A stretch of 32,673 nucleotides of DNA from Rhodobacterales bacterium 56_14_T64 (GTDB taxonomy: Bacteria; Pseudomonadota; Alphaproteobacteria; Rhodobacterales; Rhodobacteraceae): positions 30,663-63,335 of the forward strand of contig MAAY01000111.1 in assembly GCA_002162795.1 (NCBI GenBank). Direction: 5' to 3'. A program made the position numbers and the translations under genes. The notes below the pieces were generated by a model, which was not told the DNA's origin, searched no databases, and worked only from the letters and a program-made list of their open reading frames with translations. This document shows positions 9,078 through 18,878 of the stretch, in pieces (the stretch's first letter is position 1; each line of letters opens with the position of its first letter).

Positions 9078-9730
9078 TTGCTCTGCTTTCGCGGGACTTG
9101 CGCCTGGCGCTGCGCGCAGGCGGCGGATTTGGTCTGGGGCTGGCGTTTTTCCTGATCCTGACGGTGATGGTGCCGCTGTCGGTGGGGCCGCAACCGGCAT
9201 TGTTATCCTCGATTGCCCCCGGAGTGCTGTGGCTTGGCGCGCTGCTGGCTTGTCTTCTGTCGTTGGATCGGTTGTTGGCACTGGACTGGGAGGATGGTTC
9301 GCTGGATCTTCTGGCCACCGCGCCGCTGCCGCTGGAGAGTGTAGTTAGCATCAAGGCGCTGGCGCATTGGATCACCACAGGTTTGCCTTTGGTGTTGGCG
9401 GCTCCGGTGCTGGGCGTGCTGCTGAACCTGCCGGTGCCTGGATTCAAATGGGTGGTGATATCGCTGTTGCTGGGCACGCCAGCACTGTCGGTGATCGGTA
9501 CCTTCGGAGCAGCCTTAACGGTGGGGTTAAAGCGAGGCGGGTTGCTGATGTCTCTGCTGGTGATGCCGCTGTATCTGCCGACATTGATCTTTGGTGCCGA
9601 GGTCGCCCGACGTGGTGCCATTGGCATGGATATCCAGACCCCGCTTTTGATGCTGGCGGGAATATCAGCGGCGTCAATCGCGCTACTGCCCTTTGCCAGC
9701 GCCGCCGTCTTGCGCATAAACCTGCGTTGA
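9074..9730 (+). CDS. ccmB: Heme exporter / cytochrome c maturation permease CcmB
   Basis: Membrane subunit of the CcmAB transporter. The 218 residues contain six hydrophobic helices and the family markers SRDLRLALR at the start, [21 protein letters not shown] and [19 protein letters not shown]. It starts with GTG at 9074, overlapping the ccmA stop as GTGA and preceded by GGAGG, so translation is coupled to ccmA. Length matches the family (about 220). Synonym helB. Confidence 0.94.
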   Translation: MIALLSRDLRLALRAGGGFGLGLAFFLILTVMVPLSVGPQPALLSSIAPGVLWLGALLACLLSLDRLLALDWEDGSLDLLATAPLPLESVVSIKALAHWITTGLPLVLAAPVLGVLLNLPVPGFKWVVISLLLGTPALSVIGTFGAALTVGLKRGGLLMSLLVMPLYLPTLIFGAEVARRGAIGMDIQTPLLMLAGISAASIALLPFASAAVLRINLR

Positions 9731-9777
9731 GGCATTCGTGATTTGAGAACCCCATAGGGAATAGCTAGGTACCCAAT

Positions 9778-10530
9778 ATGTCGATCTGGGAATACGCCAA
9801 TCCAAAGAAGTTCATCACCAGCACCGAGCGGGTGCTGCCTGCCCTATGGGCGGCTTCCGCTGTATGCATCGGGGTTGGTCTGATCTGGGGATTTTTCTTC
9901 ACTGGAGACGAAGCCCGTCAAGGCTCGACCGTGAAAATTATCTATCTGCATGTGCCCGCTGCAATGCTGGCGATAAATGCCTGGGTGATGATGCTGGCAA
10001 CGTCACTGGTCTGGCTGGTGCGGCGTCACCACGTCAGTGCGCTGGCGGCCCGCGCTGCTGCGCCTGTGGGCATGGTGATGACGCTGATCGCACTGGTTAC
10101 TGGCGCTATCTGGGGACAGCCGATGTGGGGGACCTGGTGGGTCTGGGATCCACGGTTGACCTCGTTTCTGATCCTGTTTTTGTTCTACCTTGGCTATATC
10201 GCGTTGTGGGAGGCTATCGAGGACCCCGACACTGCCGCCGACCTGACGTCGTTCCTGTGCCTGGTGGGCAGTGTGTTTGCCTTGCTCAGCCGGTATGCGG
10301 TGAATTTTTGGAACCAGGGATTGCACCAGGGCGCGTCTATTTTTCGCGCCGAGGCGGTGATCGGAACAGACACCGAAGAGAAAGTCAGCAATATCTTTTT
10401 CTACCCGCTGCTGCTCTGCATTGTGGGGTTTGTTTTGTTGTTCGTCGCATTGGTTTTCTATCGCACCGGCACTGAGATCCGGGCCCGGCGGATCAAGGCG
10501 CTGATCGCGCGCGAAAGGGTTGAGGCATGA
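9778..10530 (+). CDS. ccmC: Heme lyase / cytochrome c maturation protein CcmC
   Basis: Transfers haem to the periplasmic chaperone CcmE. The 250-residue membrane protein has six helices and the tryptophan-rich haem-handling WWD domain (WGTWWVWDPRLTS, about 117-129). Two periplasmic histidines flank this domain: H58 in YLHVPAA and H183 in NQGLHQG. The start at 9778 lies 47 bases after ccmB. Its last four bases (ATGA) overlap the start of ccmD. Synonym helC. Confidence 0.96.
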   Translation: MSIWEYANPKKFITSTERVLPALWAASAVCIGVGLIWGFFFTGDEARQGSTVKIIYLHVPAAMLAINAWVMMLATSLVWLVRRHHVSALAARAAAPVGMVMTLIALVTGAIWGQPMWGTWWVWDPRLTSFLILFLFYLGYIALWEAIEDPDTAADLTSFLCLVGSVFALLSRYAVNFWNQGLHQGASIFRAEAVIGTDTEEKVSNIFFYPLLLCIVGFVLLFVALVFYRTGTEIRARRIKALIARERVEA

Positions 10531-10685
10531 TTCCAGATCTGGGGAAACACGCCGACACGGTGATGTCGGCCTATGTTGCATCGATCATATTGTTGGTGCT
10601 GTTGGTTGTTATCAGCGTGATGCGCGGGCGCCGTGTGCGGTCCGAGATGAAAAAGATTGAAAAACGGGTGATAGGCAATGGCTAA
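10527..10685 (+). CDS. ccmD: Heme exporter protein CcmD (52 residues)
   Basis: Tiny single-span membrane protein that stabilises the CcmABC-CcmE complex. The frame starts at the ATG overlapping the ccmC stop (ATGA) and encodes MIPDLGKHADTVMSAYV. A hydrophobic helix follows (about 15-33), then a basic tail (RGRRVRSEMKKIEKR) facing the cytoplasm, as in known CcmD proteins. The stop at 10685 lies eight bases inside ccmG, so both junctions overlap. Position between ccmC and ccmG and the membrane-helix-plus-basic-tail layout make the call firm despite the small size. Confidence 0.9.
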   Translation: MIPDLGKHADTVMSAYVASIILLVLLVVISVMRGRRVRSEMKKIEKRVIGNG

Positions 10686-11217
10686 GATCTCTCCTTTGAT
10701 GGCGCTGCCAGTTTTGGTGTTTGCCGGGTTTATCGGCTTGGCACTGGTTGGCATGATGCGCGATGATCCGGACAGCCTGCCGTCTGCGCGCGAGGGCCAG
10801 CCTGCGCCGCCCGTTGTTCTGACCGAGTTCCCCGGCAAGCCTGGGTTTGACGATGCCACTCTGCGAGACGGTAAAGTAAAGCTGGTGAACTACTGGGCCA
10901 GTTGGTGCGCGCCGTGCCGCATCGAGCATCCAAACCTTCAGGCGCTACGAGACGATGGGCTGGACATCTACGGCATCAATTACAAAGACCAGCAGGCCAA
11001 CGCAGCGTCGTTTCTGAACGAGTTGGGCGACCCCTATACTGCCATTGGCCGCGACGAGAAGGGGCGGATGGCGTTGGACTGGGGAGTCTACGGCGTGCCA
11101 GAAACTTATGTGATCGACGGCGAGGGCACCATCATCCTGCGCCATGCAGGGCCGCTGACTGCACGGGTGATTGAAAAGACCCTGCGCCCCGCTCTGGAAC
11201 GGGCCCGCAGTCAGTAA
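10678..11217 (+). CDS. ccmG: Thiol:disulfide interchange protein CcmG (DsbE/HelX)
   Basis: Membrane-anchored periplasmic thioredoxin that keeps apocytochrome c or its partner CcmH reduced before haem ligation. The 179 residues begin with a signal anchor (about 6-27). The thioredoxin fold carries the active site NYWASWCAPCRIEHPN (C77, C80) and the cis-proline loop VYGVPETYVID. It overlaps the ccmD end by eight bases and is the last gene of the cluster. Proteins CcmE, CcmF and CcmH needed by this pathway are not encoded here. Confidence 0.95.
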   Translation: MAKISPLMALPVLVFAGFIGLALVGMMRDDPDSLPSAREGQPAPPVVLTEFPGKPGFDDATLRDGKVKLVNYWASWCAPCRIEHPNLQALRDDGLDIYGINYKDQQANAASFLNELGDPYTAIGRDEKGRMALDWGVYGVPETYVIDGEGTIILRHAGPLTARVIEKTLRPALERARSQ

Positions 11218-11230
11218 AACGGATTTGTAG

Positions 11231-11276
11231 CGCCCTTCGCTGGAGGGCGTTGCTGCTTCAGACCCACCCAAGCAGC
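11231..11276. terminator. Two hairpins between convergent ccmG and the DOPA-dioxygenase-like gene
   Basis: Two adjacent perfect stems occupy the short gap between convergent genes: CGCCCT/AGGGCG at 11231-11236/11244-11249 and GCTGCTT/AAGCAGC at 11252-11258/11270-11276. Neither is followed by a strong T-run. Their position suggests a bidirectional terminator or mRNA 3'-end stabiliser; this is inference. Confidence 0.4.
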
Positions 11277-11289
11277 AGCCCCGATGGGG

Positions 11290-11628
11290 TTAGCCAAAAA
11301 TGGAGAGGTCGAGATCCAGCCCAGTGCCCAGCCAGATGCCGTGGTCGCGGTGATTGGCCAGATGGTCGCCGGTGTCTGGATGGGCAAAGACAATCAGACT
11401 TTTGCGATTGAGGGCAAGCCAGGGCAGTAGCTCGGCAAACTGTGCAGGCGACGCCGTTAGCTGACAGGACCACATTGGGTGCGGCCCGACGTTTTTCTGG
11501 TGCATGTGGCCCATTGGGACGTCAAAGGTATCTGCCGCTGCTTGGCACAGGGTGCGGGCTTGTTCGACGCTATTGGCGTCGAAATAGACATGCGCGTGGT
11601 AGCTGGTGATTTGTGTGGTGTTTTTCAT
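11290..11628 (-). CDS. DOPA 4,5-dioxygenase family protein
   Basis: A 112-residue protein resembling the small bacterial/fungal DOPA 4,5-dioxygenase-like family. It is rich in possible metal-ligand histidines: H11 and H13 in SYHAHVYF, H41 and H43 in GHMHQKN, H50 in GPHPMW, and H83 in IVFAHPDTGDH. Known members open catechol rings; the bacterial substrate is generally not known. The frame is open to an ATG at 11676, but the inner ATG at 11628 gives the standard family start MKNTTQITSYHAHVYF. It lies between convergent ccmG and the acnA terminator as a single-gene unit. Confidence 0.82.
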   Translation of the reverse strand: MKNTTQITSYHAHVYFDANSVEQARTLCQAAADTFDVPMGHMHQKNVGPHPMWSCQLTASPAQFAELLPWLALNRKSLIVFAHPDTGDHLANHRDHGIWLGTGLDLDLSIFG

Positions 11629-11694
11629 GGCCTGATTATGGGCGATTGGCAGTGCTGCGGGCAATCCAACATTCACACACAGAGTCTGTGCAAT

Positions 11695-11725
11695 AAAAAA
11701 GGCGGCTCCGAAGAACCGCCTTCCT
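11695..11725 (-). terminator. Rho-independent terminator of acnA
   Basis: On the minus strand this reads as an 8-bp stem (GGCGGTTC/GAGCCGCC with one G-T wobble) closed by the very stable TTCG tetraloop. Flanking A-T pairs extend the stem, and six T follow. It begins about 20 bases after the acnA stop codon, so the assignment is direct. Confidence 0.88.
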
Positions 11726-11744
11726 TTAAATCAGTATTTTGAAC

Positions 11745-14432
<2,688 letters not shown>

Positions 14433-14478
14433 GGTTGGCCTCCCTCTGGGATGTGGAAATAGGGAATTCGCTGAGAGT

Positions 14479-14507
14479 TATTTGCACTATGAAAGCCTAA
14501 CGTTCAA
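14479..14507 (-). promoter_or_regulatory. Possible sigma-70 promoter of acnA
   Basis: On the minus strand TTGAAC (14507-14502) and CAAATA (14484-14479) are separated by 17 bases, about 50 bases ahead of the acnA start. The -35 element is good and the -10 is poor. This is a pattern match only; transcription start mapping would decide it. Confidence 0.3.
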
Positions 14508-14520
14508 TAGCTGACACGTC

Positions 14521-14556
14521 GCAATGGTCACTTTATGTATGCAATGGTATACAGTA
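14521..14556. promoter_or_regulatory. Direct repeats in the acnA/DUF1223 divergent promoter region
   Basis: GCAATGGT occurs twice, at 14521-14528 and 14541-14548, exactly 20 bases apart (about two helical turns). It is followed by CAC in the first copy and by ATAC in the second. The second copy runs into GTATAC, a core palindrome often seen in GntR-type operators. Located in the 225-base divergent intergenic region, it may bind a regulator serving both genes. No regulator can be named. Confidence 0.35.
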
Positions 14557-14657
14557 GAGGTCGTAAAGCCGCTCACTTCTGTCTCAAGAATGATTGATTG
14601 GCCTTGGTGGCACAGGGCAGGTAGACCGGATTCGCAGAGAAAGCAGAAGGATCTGTA

Positions 14658-15359
14658 ATGAACGCTTGGAAAGCCATTGTTGCCGCACTTTGGATCGGCA
14701 TGTCGCCTTCGGCCTATGCCCAGTCCGGACCGGTGGTGGTTGAGCTGTTTACCTCGCAGGGTTGCTCATCTTGCCCACCTGCAGATGCGTTGCTGCATCG
14801 GTTGGCGGATCGCGAGGATGTATTGCCGCTGGCCTTACATGTCGACTACTGGGACTACATTGGCTGGAAAGACCAATTTGCCAAAGCAGAGCATACCCAG
14901 AGGCAAAAGGGCTATGCCCACGCTGGTGGCCGCAGCATGATCTACACGCCACAGATGGTCATCATGGGGCAGGACGATGTGGTCGGTGCTGATGCAATGG
15001 AGCTGGCCGATGTGATTGCCAGGCATCAAAGGAGCGCGCCGCAAGTGCAGATCGAGGCGGTGCGAGAGGGCGAAGTCCTGACCCTTCGTTTGCAGGCCTT
15101 GGTGGAGTTGCCGCAAGAGCAGGTGATTGTACAGTTGGTACGGTTTGCGCCAGTGAAACCCATCGTAATTACCCGTGGTGAATTGGCCGGCAGTCAGTTT
15201 GACTATGCCAATGTGGTGGAGGACTGGCTACAGTTGGACACATGGGATGGTAAGAGCGAATTGACTCTGGTGGTGCCGATGACCGGTGCAGAGCCCGCAG
15301 CAGTGCTGGTGCAGCAGGGCTCGTTTGGGGCCATTCTGGCTGCGGCGCGAGTAGATTAA
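14658..15359 (+). CDS. DUF1223 secreted thioredoxin-like protein
   Basis: A 233-residue periplasmic protein. A Sec signal (MNAWKAIVAALWIGMSPSAYA) is followed by VVVELFTSQGCSSCPPADALL, where C36 and C39 form the CxxC pair of the DUF1223 family; PQMVIMGQDDVVG fits a thioredoxin-like cis-proline loop. Biochemical function is not established; a redox role in the envelope is inferred from the CxxC. An AGAAGGA ribosome binding site precedes the ATG. It is divergent from acnA with a 225-base gap containing direct repeats. Length is normal for the family. Confidence 0.87.
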   Translation: MNAWKAIVAALWIGMSPSAYAQSGPVVVELFTSQGCSSCPPADALLHRLADREDVLPLALHVDYWDYIGWKDQFAKAEHTQRQKGYAHAGGRSMIYTPQMVIMGQDDVVGADAMELADVIARHQRSAPQVQIEAVREGEVLTLRLQALVELPQEQVIVQLVRFAPVKPIVITRGELAGSQFDYANVVEDWLQLDTWDGKSELTLVVPMTGAEPAAVLVQQGSFGAILAAARVD

Positions 15360-15417
15360 ACGACATTAGTTTGAGCTTGGTTCGTTAGCTTCGGTCGCTG
15401 CCAAACGGCAGTTACAT

Positions 15418-16302
15418 TCAGGGTTTCCAGCGACGGTGAATCCAGAACCACTGACCCATGTGTTGGCGTACCAGGACCTCCAGATCATCACAGACCGCGC
15501 GTGTCATGGTCTCCGGATCAGAATGCGGGATCTCCGCGTGCATGGTGATTTCAAAGTCCAGGCCATTGTCCTGACGGATGGCATAAACTGGGATCATTGC
15601 GGCGTTGTATTTCAGTGCCAACTCGGCAGGCACAACTGAGGTCACAGCTGGTTTGCCAAAGAAATCGATATTTTTACCGCCATGAGCGTGCAAATCGGCG
15701 ACAATTGCGATGATGCCGCCGCTTTTTAGGTGGCGCACCATCTCCATCATGCCGCGACGACCCTGTGTGAACATCGGTTTCCCGATCCGTTCGATGGAAC
15801 GCACATAATGGGCATTGAAATAGGGGTTGGCCATGCGCCTGTACAAGGCACCCATTTTATGGCCTCGACCAATCAGGTTCGAGCGTGCAGCGTCGTAGTT
15901 GCCAAAATGGCCAGTCACCAGGACCACCGGGCGGCCCTCGGCACGTGCGGCTTCCAGTGCAGCCAGGCCAGGTCCCGAAATCGGTGCAGCATGGGCGCGG
16001 TCCAGGAATGGCTTGCCGGCGTATAGCTCGATCAAAGTGCGACCGGCATTATTGCTGACTTCTCGGCACAGACGGCTGACTTCGGCTTCGGATAAGTCCG
16101 GGCAGGTCAGTTTCAGGTTGTTGCGCACCCGTTTGTCAAATCCAACCAAGGGCGCAAGGCTGCTGACCAAACGACCCATAGCTGGAACGCGCCAGCGGTA
16201 TGGGATCAGACCAATTCCGGCAATGATCCCCCGCAAGAACAGATTGCTGGTCAGGTATTTGGCACGGGACAGGCGCGACAGGCCAGAGGGATCAATAGGC
16301 AT
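15418..16302 (-). CDS. Lysophospholipid/lipid A acyltransferase family protein (LpxL/HtrB-like)
   Basis: A membrane-associated acyltransferase of 294 residues. The catalytic H-x4-D motif is HFGNYD (H132, D137) in VVLVTGHFGNYDAARS. An N-terminal hydrophobic anchor (about 20-34) and the later IAIVADLHAHGGKNIDFFGK, with the end WFWIHRRWKP, match the LpxL/HtrB late acyltransferase family that adds secondary acyl chains to lipid A or lysophospholipids. Which substrate is used cannot be read here. No strong ribosome binding site is seen before the ATG at 16302. It lies downstream of the fliG-like gene, separated by a hairpin, so it may be independently expressed. Confidence 0.88.
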   Translation of the reverse strand: MPIDPSGLSRLSRAKYLTSNLFLRGIIAGIGLIPYRWRVPAMGRLVSSLAPLVGFDKRVRNNLKLTCPDLSEAEVSRLCREVSNNAGRTLIELYAGKPFLDRAHAAPISGPGLAALEAARAEGRPVVLVTGHFGNYDAARSNLIGRGHKMGALYRRMANPYFNAHYVRSIERIGKPMFTQGRRGMMEMVRHLKSGGIIAIVADLHAHGGKNIDFFGKPAVTSVVPAELALKYNAAMIPVYAIRQDNGLDFEITMHAEIPHSDPETMTRAVCDDLEVLVRQHMGQWFWIHRRWKP

Positions 16303-16376
16303 AAAAGGGAGTGGACCTGCAGGGTTGAAACGAGATCAGCAAGCCTGATTATAGGTCGCACCAGCCGCAGGCACAA

Positions 16377-16406
16377 GCGGCCCACCTGATCGTCTAGGTG
16401 GGCTGC
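16377..16406 (-). terminator. Hairpin downstream of the fliG-like gene
   Basis: A perfect 8-bp stem GCCCACCT/AGGTGGGC (16380-16387/16396-16403) extends by one wobble and two further pairs, with an 8-base loop. It starts 14 bases after the fliG-like stop. There is no T-run on the minus strand, so termination efficiency is uncertain; it could also stabilise the mRNA end. Confidence 0.45.
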
Positions 16407-16419
16407 CGGTTATCCAGAT

Positions 16420-17526
16420 CTAGTCGTCCTCTTCGTCGTCCTCGGTGGAGCGGAGCTGCATTTCGCCGGATTGAACCAACTCGCGCATCACGTTGATCAC
16501 AGCCGCCATCGCAGCCTCACCAACCGAGGTCTTGACCTTGCCTTTTTCAACGATCTCGTCGCGGATATTGTTGGACATACGTCCCGACATATTGGCCAGC
16601 ATAAACTCGGCGCTGTCCTTTTCGTCGTCGCCAATGGCAAAGGCAAAAGCAAATGCGGTGACCAGATCGGGCTGAGGCACCATTCGGACAATTCGCGGCA
16701 CGTCGATCATGCTGACACGCTGATGAATAATCGCAAAGGTAAAGATCGACTTGCGCACATCGGTCGCGAATTCCTCATCCTCTTCGTCCAGCGCGGTCAA
16801 CACTTCCTCGCGCTTGGCGGCAACGGATTGGGTCAAAATAGCACCGATGCGTTCGCCTGGCGTTTCATCAAAGGCAATTTCGGGACGTGCCTCGATCTGG
16901 GCGGCCAGGGACAGGCCAATACGGTCGACGGTATCCGGGGTAACGGCGCCGGTTTGGCGCACCGCAAATGTGATTCTTCGAGCCACTGGGCCGGGCATAG
17001 CGCTCAGCATTTCGGCTGCCTTGGCAGTATCCAGTTTCGACAGCATTACTGCAGCAACTTCGGTGCTTTCGGCCTCGGCCAGTTCGGCCAGATCTTCGGC
17101 GGGCAGCGCCCGCAGCCGCTCCCACGGGTTGCCAAACTGGCGCACGCCAGCCTCTTTGCGCAGACGGCGTTCGGTTTGACGGCTAATTTTGCCTTCCATC
17201 GCCGACAGCGCTCCGGCCAATCCGTTGGGAAAAGACAGACCAATATTATCAAGCATCTCGGCAAATTCATTGGCCACGGAATGCAGTGTGTCACGATCAA
17301 CAAGACCCATCCGTCCCATTTGCTGGGTCAGTGAAGCCTGCATTTCGTCCGACAATTCCTCGATCGCAATATCTGCGCCTTCATTCAGCAAAAGGCGGAC
17401 AACTATGGCGGCTTTGGCCTTGCCATCCAGCGAATTCATGGAGGATCCCGGGGCCATGGCATCAAATCCGCCCAGGGTACCCATTGGTGATGCCGGCGGT
17501 AACGCCAAGGCCAAATCGTTCTGCAT
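16420..17526 (-). CDS. fliG: FliG-like flagellar motor switch protein, isolated and divergent
   Basis: A 368-residue protein with FliG domain order: an N-terminal domain (about 35-125), a middle domain with repeats like LSKLDTAKAAEMLSAMPGPVARRI (split here at 162-185), and a C-terminal domain (about 255-358) ending VINVMRELVQSGEMQL. In flagellated bacteria FliG sits in the C-ring and converts stator force into rotation. Several hallmark residues differ. The FliM-binding EHPQ motif reads ESTE (153-156). The torque helix keeps R316 (NMSGR) and an acidic pair D323/E324, but the lysine of the LKGA motif is absent from AFAFAFAIGD (291-300). The tail is acidic. No other flagellar gene is within the window. 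FliG family membership is firm, the flagellar role less so. Confidence 0.8.
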   Translation of the reverse strand: MQNDLALALPPASPMGTLGGFDAMAPGSSMNSLDGKAKAAIVVRLLLNEGADIAIEELSDEMQASLTQQMGRMGLVDRDTLHSVANEFAEMLDNIGLSFPNGLAGALSAMEGKISRQTERRLRKEAGVRQFGNPWERLRALPAEDLAELAEAESTEVAAVMLSKLDTAKAAEMLSAMPGPVARRITFAVRQTGAVTPDTVDRIGLSLAAQIEARPEIAFDETPGERIGAILTQSVAAKREEVLTALDEEDEEFATDVRKSIFTFAIIHQRVSMIDVPRIVRMVPQPDLVTAFAFAFAIGDDEKDSAEFMLANMSGRMSNNIRDEIVEKGKVKTSVGEAAMAAVINVMRELVQSGEMQLRSTEDDEEDD

Positions 17527-17602
17527 TCTTGCACCCTTACCTGAAAGATTCTTCTTCGGTTCTAGGGTAGGTTACGCCAATAGCAGTAAAGAAAGGCTGA
17601 AG

Positions 17603-18133
17603 TCAGTAGTCGAAACCTTGACCGGTTTCCATTGCTTCACGCAGCGACACTTCGGGCCAAGTGCCGGTCCCACCCCGGGCGCGGATCTCCTTCCACTGGG
17701 CCAAAGCCTGGGCAGGCAGCCCTTCTTCGGCCAAACCTTGCCCCATATAAGAGCGGGCCAGAAGATTGTTGGGATTCTGCGCAATCGCCTGACTGTAAAA
17801 GACATTGGCCAGCTCAATATTGCCGAGCTTGCGATGGGTGAAGCCCCAATACGTCAGCACCCGGTCATCGCTTTGGTCCGCTATCGCCAGCAGCACACCC
17901 TGGGCATCCAGATACCGCCCGGCATAAGCCAGTTCCCGCGCGGCGTCGTATAGCCCGTCGGTGCCCAATGAGGATTGTTTCGGACGCACACAGCGTCTCT
18001 TTTTCTCATCCCACACTTTCACTCCCCGGCAGGTCGTGGTTGTGGCCGTGGGTTTAGGAGTGCCCCTTTCGTCACCACCAGCGGCGATGGCGTAACCGGG
18101 CAAACACATGAGGCAGATAAGAAGCGCGCGCAT
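17603..18133 (-). CDS. Secreted TPR protein with C-x5-W-D-x5-C motif
   Basis: A 176-residue exported protein of unknown function. A signal peptide (MRALLICLMCLPGYAIAAGG) is followed by a small cysteine loop, TCRGVKVWDEKKRRCV (C35, W41, D42, C48), and then by tetratricopeptide helices (about 60-145: ARELAYAGRYLDAQGVL, YWGFTHRKLGNIELA, then FYSQAIAQNPNNLLARS). TPR units usually mediate protein contacts. The ATG at 18133 has AGGA upstream. The gene lies 76 bases before the fliG-like gene on the same strand. A perfect TATAAT is at 18156-18151, but that would leave a very short leader. The same cysteine motif occurs in the next upstream small gene. Confidence 0.8.
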   Translation of the reverse strand: MRALLICLMCLPGYAIAAGGDERGTPKPTATTTTCRGVKVWDEKKRRCVRPKQSSLGTDGLYDAARELAYAGRYLDAQGVLLAIADQSDDRVLTYWGFTHRKLGNIELANVFYSQAIAQNPNNLLARSYMGQGLAEEGLPAQALAQWKEIRARGGTGTWPEVSLREAMETGQGFDY

Positions 18134-18240
18134 AAAAGACGTCCTGATTAATTATAATAGTGACCACAGGTTAACCGAAGTAGCCGCAAAGGGAATATCA
18201 CAACTGCCTGGGGTAGCCGTCACATCTCGGTGATTTCAGA

Positions 18241-18396
18241 TTAGCCCGAGATCTGCTTGGTGCATTTTTGCTCCTCGGCATCCCAGATCGTCCCGACGCT
18301 GCAGGATTGGGTCTGCTGGCTGTGTTGTGAACAGGCCAGTGCAACGCCGGCAGGCAAGATCAGGGCAATGGCGGTCAAAATAACTTTGATACTCAT
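18241..18396 (-). CDS. Small secreted cysteine-motif peptide (51 residues)
   Basis: The ATG at 18396, preceded by GGAG at eight bases, opens a 51-residue frame: MSIKVILTAIALILPAGVAL then ACSQHSQ. This is a clear signal peptide with cleavage probably after ALA; lipid attachment at C22 is possible, but the lipobox is imperfect. The mature peptide is about 30 residues and contains CSVGTIWDAEEQKC (C32, W38, D39, C45), the same C-x5-W-D-x5-C pattern as the neighbouring TPR protein. An upstream ATG at 18447 would add 17 residues without a ribosome binding site and before the signal peptide, so it is rejected. Similar tiny exported proteins seem common in Rhodobacteraceae; the function is unknown. 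Confidence 0.72.
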   Translation of the reverse strand: MSIKVILTAIALILPAGVALACSQHSQQTQSCSVGTIWDAEEQKCTKQISG

Positions 18397-18447
18397 GACA
18401 GATCTCCAGAATAGCTCCCATAGTAAGAGTAGTCTATAATTGGGCAT

Positions 18448-18805
18448 TCTTCAAAAGCTGATGCTGGGGCAGAGCGAATAGGCTATAAACGGCCCAAGAA
18501 ATATTGCTTTCCGAACTGGCGGAACCTTCATGGGACAAGCCATTTTGTAAGGGTTTCCGGCAGCAATTTCTGGGCTGGGAACTGGGGCGGAAGGGCATAA
18601 CAACACCGAGCGAGCAAACATTGGCATGGGTGAGATGGCCCAGACACAATCACTCGATGCGGTATCAGTTCCATTGTTGGACACCGCATAGAATGAATGC
18701 TGGGAGATTATGGCAAAACACAATTCCCTTGAGGGAGTGACGGGCTTCTTCGAAAATGATGTATTCAACTTATACCTTTGATTTGTAAGGGAAAACCGAA
18801 AAACA
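18448..18805. other. Gene-free region upstream of the nos operon
   Basis: About 360 bases of lower GC content than the flanks. Short frames exist on both strands (for example 18504-18740 plus and 18451-18876 minus), but none shows a recognisable domain, good start signal or coding-like composition. It may be promoter DNA plus decayed sequence. The only regulatory element recognised is the FNR/NNR box just after it. Confidence 0.4.
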
Positions 18806-18819
18806 TTGCGCCAGATCAA
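18806..18819 (+). promoter_or_regulatory. FNR/NNR-type box upstream of nosC
   Basis: TTGCGCCAGATCAA matches the FNR-family consensus TTGAT-N4-ATCAA at 8 of 10 defined positions, with a perfect right half. Its centre is about 66 bases before the nosC start. That leaves a leader of about 25 bases if activation uses the classical -41.5 spacing. Control of nos genes by NNR/DNR or FnrL under low oxygen and nitric oxide is established in relatives; the specific regulator here is inference. Confidence 0.72.
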
Positions 18820-18878
18820 AGAAGCTTGCGAACGCCAAAGGTTAGGTCCGCGGTGACTATGCAACTTTGGTTCCAATT

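Noticed and set aside
18151-18156. Perfect TATAAT upstream of the secreted TPR gene as its promoter
   Set aside because: A start seven bases downstream would cut into the ribosome binding site and no matching -35 element is present, so it is mentioned but not called.
18451-18876. Minus-strand frame of 141 codons between the small peptide gene and nosC
   Set aside because: Covers the nos promoter and FNR box, has no recognisable domain, and lower-GC composition; possibly decayed sequence but not supportable as a gene.
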